NCBI RefSeq assembly: GCF_014529705.1
Contig: NZ_JAANIH010000009.1
Coordinates: 62,001-126,000 of the forward strand
Reading direction: 5' to 3'
Source: Bradyrhizobium campsiandrae
GTDB taxonomy: Bacteria > Pseudomonadota > Alphaproteobacteria > Rhizobiales > Xanthobacteraceae
Length of the DNA stretch: 64,000 nt
The translations under genes were made by a program, and so were the position numbers. Below are positions 63,151 to 64,000 of the stretch, piece after piece (position 1 is the stretch's first letter; each line of letters opens with the position of its first letter). The notes under the pieces were generated by a model, which had not been told where the DNA came from, made no database searches, and saw only the letters and a program-made list of their open reading frames with translations.

Positions 63151-64000
63151 GTGAGCGCAGCCACACGGCGCTCGGCGCTCGCACCATTCCGCATCCGCAA
63201 CTATCGCTTTCAATGGCCGTCGGACCTGCTCACCTCCTGGGCATTCGAGATCGAGACGCTGGTGCTCGGCTGGTACATCCTGGTCGAAACCGGCTCGGTG
63301 CTGCTGCTCACCATTCTCGCCTCGCTGCAATATTTGGGAACGCTGATTGCTCCGGTGCTCGGGATGGTCGGTGATCGCATCGGTCACCGCGATCTTCTCG
63401 TCCTGCTGCGTCTCACCTACACGGTGCTCGCCTCGACCATCATGGTGCTGGCGCTATCAGGTCATCTGGCGCCGCTCAAGGTGATGATCATCGTGACGAT
63501 CATGGGCCTGATCCGCTCCTCGGATCTCGGCCTTCGCAGCGCGCTGCTCGCCGACATCATGCCATCAGAGCTGCTGGTGGGAGCAATCAGCCTGTCGCGC
63601 ACGACCCAGGACAGCGCGCGCATTGCCGGGGCGCTGACGGGAGCCGGGCTGTTCGCGACTTTTGGCATCGGCAAGGTCTACATGGTCATCGCCTGTCTCT
63701 ATGTCCTGGCCGCCATTTTGATGCTGTGCCTGACCCGACCGGCGAAGTCTGCGGAGCACCCTTTGGTGGAGAGTCATTCGGGCTCGCGGCTGCTGCGCGA
63801 TCTCAAGGAAGGCATCGTCTATTCCTGGAACGGGCCGGCCATGCTGGCGGCGCTCTGCGTCGCATTCCTGGCCAATCTCACCGCGTTTCCGTTGACGAAT
63901 GGGCTGCTGCCCTACATCGCGCGTGATATCTTTCATACCGACCAGACCGGCCTCGGTTATCTCTCGGCGAGTTTCGCCCTGGGCTCGCTGATCGGCTCCG
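63151..64000 (+). CDS. MFS transporter, EntS-like exporter (3' end cut off)
   Basis: Open frame of 283 codons running off the window, starting at GTG 63151. It encodes AATRRSALAPFRIRNYRFQW near the start, then several helices with IAPVLGMVGDRIGHRDLL (the helix 2-3 MFS loop) and ALLADIMPSELLVGAISLSR, typical of EntS/MFS_3 exporters. A tiny frame GTG ACA CGC GTC CTC GCG TTG TGA (63131-63154) with its own AGGCAGGGAA ribosome site ends by overlapping the GTG, so translational coupling is possible. Substrate unknown. Confidence 0.85.
   Translation, partial: MSAATRRSALAPFRIRNYRFQWPSDLLTSWAFEIETLVLGWYILVETGSVLLLTILASLQYLGTLIAPVLGMVGDRIGHRDLLVLLRLTYTVLASTIMVLALSGHLAPLKVMIIVTIMGLIRSSDLGLRSALLADIMPSELLVGAISLSRTTQDSARIAGALTGAGLFATFGIGKVYMVIACLYVLAAILMLCLTRPAKSAEHPLVESHSGSRLLRDLKEGIVYSWNGPAMLAALCVAFLANLTAFPLTNGLLPYIARDIFHTDQTGLGYLSASFALGSLIGS

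Overview
Organism and style. The window is GC-rich, densely packed, uses GTG and TTG starts freely and has the gene complement of a Rhizobiales alphaproteobacterium. Gene families (DUF1127, a short MDEDFIRERARDIR-type protein, DUF4267, LpcC-like transferase, Liv-type ABC operon) and several kinds of short intergenic palindromes point to Bradyrhizobium or a close relative. The genus is inferred from style, not from a marker gene. No rRNA, tRNA, phage, insertion sequence or CRISPR array was found.

Layout. 1-5 kb: end of a PLP-dependent threonine/serine dehydratase, a glycosyltransferase/metallophosphoesterase pair, a TetR/DUF4267 divergent pair with two operator palindromes, and thiD. 5-14 kb: a hybrid histidine kinase whose N-terminal membrane domain carries the copper and ethylene-binding residues of plant ETR1, a lone Lrp-type RAM domain, a dihaem cytochrome, a CHRD secreted protein, a Cys/Met-metabolism PLP enzyme, a cytochrome c-prime and an orphan CoxL-like molybdoprotein. 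14-17.5 kb: a more AT-rich patch with a 25-codon ORF plus terminator and a SUKH (SMI1/KNR4) gene, then murJ and a Phd/VapC toxin-antitoxin pair. 17.5-38.8 kb: a surface polysaccharide/LPS block with DegT aminotransferase, Gfo/Idh dehydrogenase, manC, UDP-glucuronate 4-epimerase, a UPF0104 membrane protein, a MraY/WecA-like transferase, an epimerase, two GT4 transferases, a WbpM/CapD-like dehydratase, an O-antigen ligase, hldE, hldD, waaF, an LpcC-like transferase, galE and an MsbA-like exporter. 38.8-48 kb: assorted metabolism and envelope genes, including lpxO, a LysR/SDR/MFS set, a flavin monooxygenase and a GT87 protein. 48-55.5 kb: a methyl-cycle cluster (ahcY, metK, a SAM-dependent methyltransferase, a MetE-C-like protein) with a TPR-caspase transcribed away from the methyltransferase. 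55.5-60.4 kb: a complete branched-chain-amino-acid-type ABC operon with a 179-bp structured repeat between the binding-protein gene and the permeases. 60.9-64 kb: small lipoprotein, purU, hemD-like gene and the start of an MFS exporter.

How the genes work together. hldE and hldD make ADP-heptose, WaaF and the LpcC-like enzyme build the LPS core, the WecA-like, WbpM-like, ManC, GalE and UDP-GlcA epimerase enzymes supply and start O-antigen or capsule units, the O-antigen ligase joins them, and MsbA-like and LpxO-like proteins flip and modify lipid A. metK makes SAM, methyltransferases use it, ahcY clears SAH and the MetE-like protein could regenerate methionine.

Most worth following up: the ethylene-receptor-like kinase, a third copy of the TetR operator in front of that kinase, the methyltransferase/caspase divergent pair inside the methyl-cycle cluster, the SDR lacking its catalytic tyrosine, the structured repeat inside the liv operon, and two small genes (25 and 51 codons).
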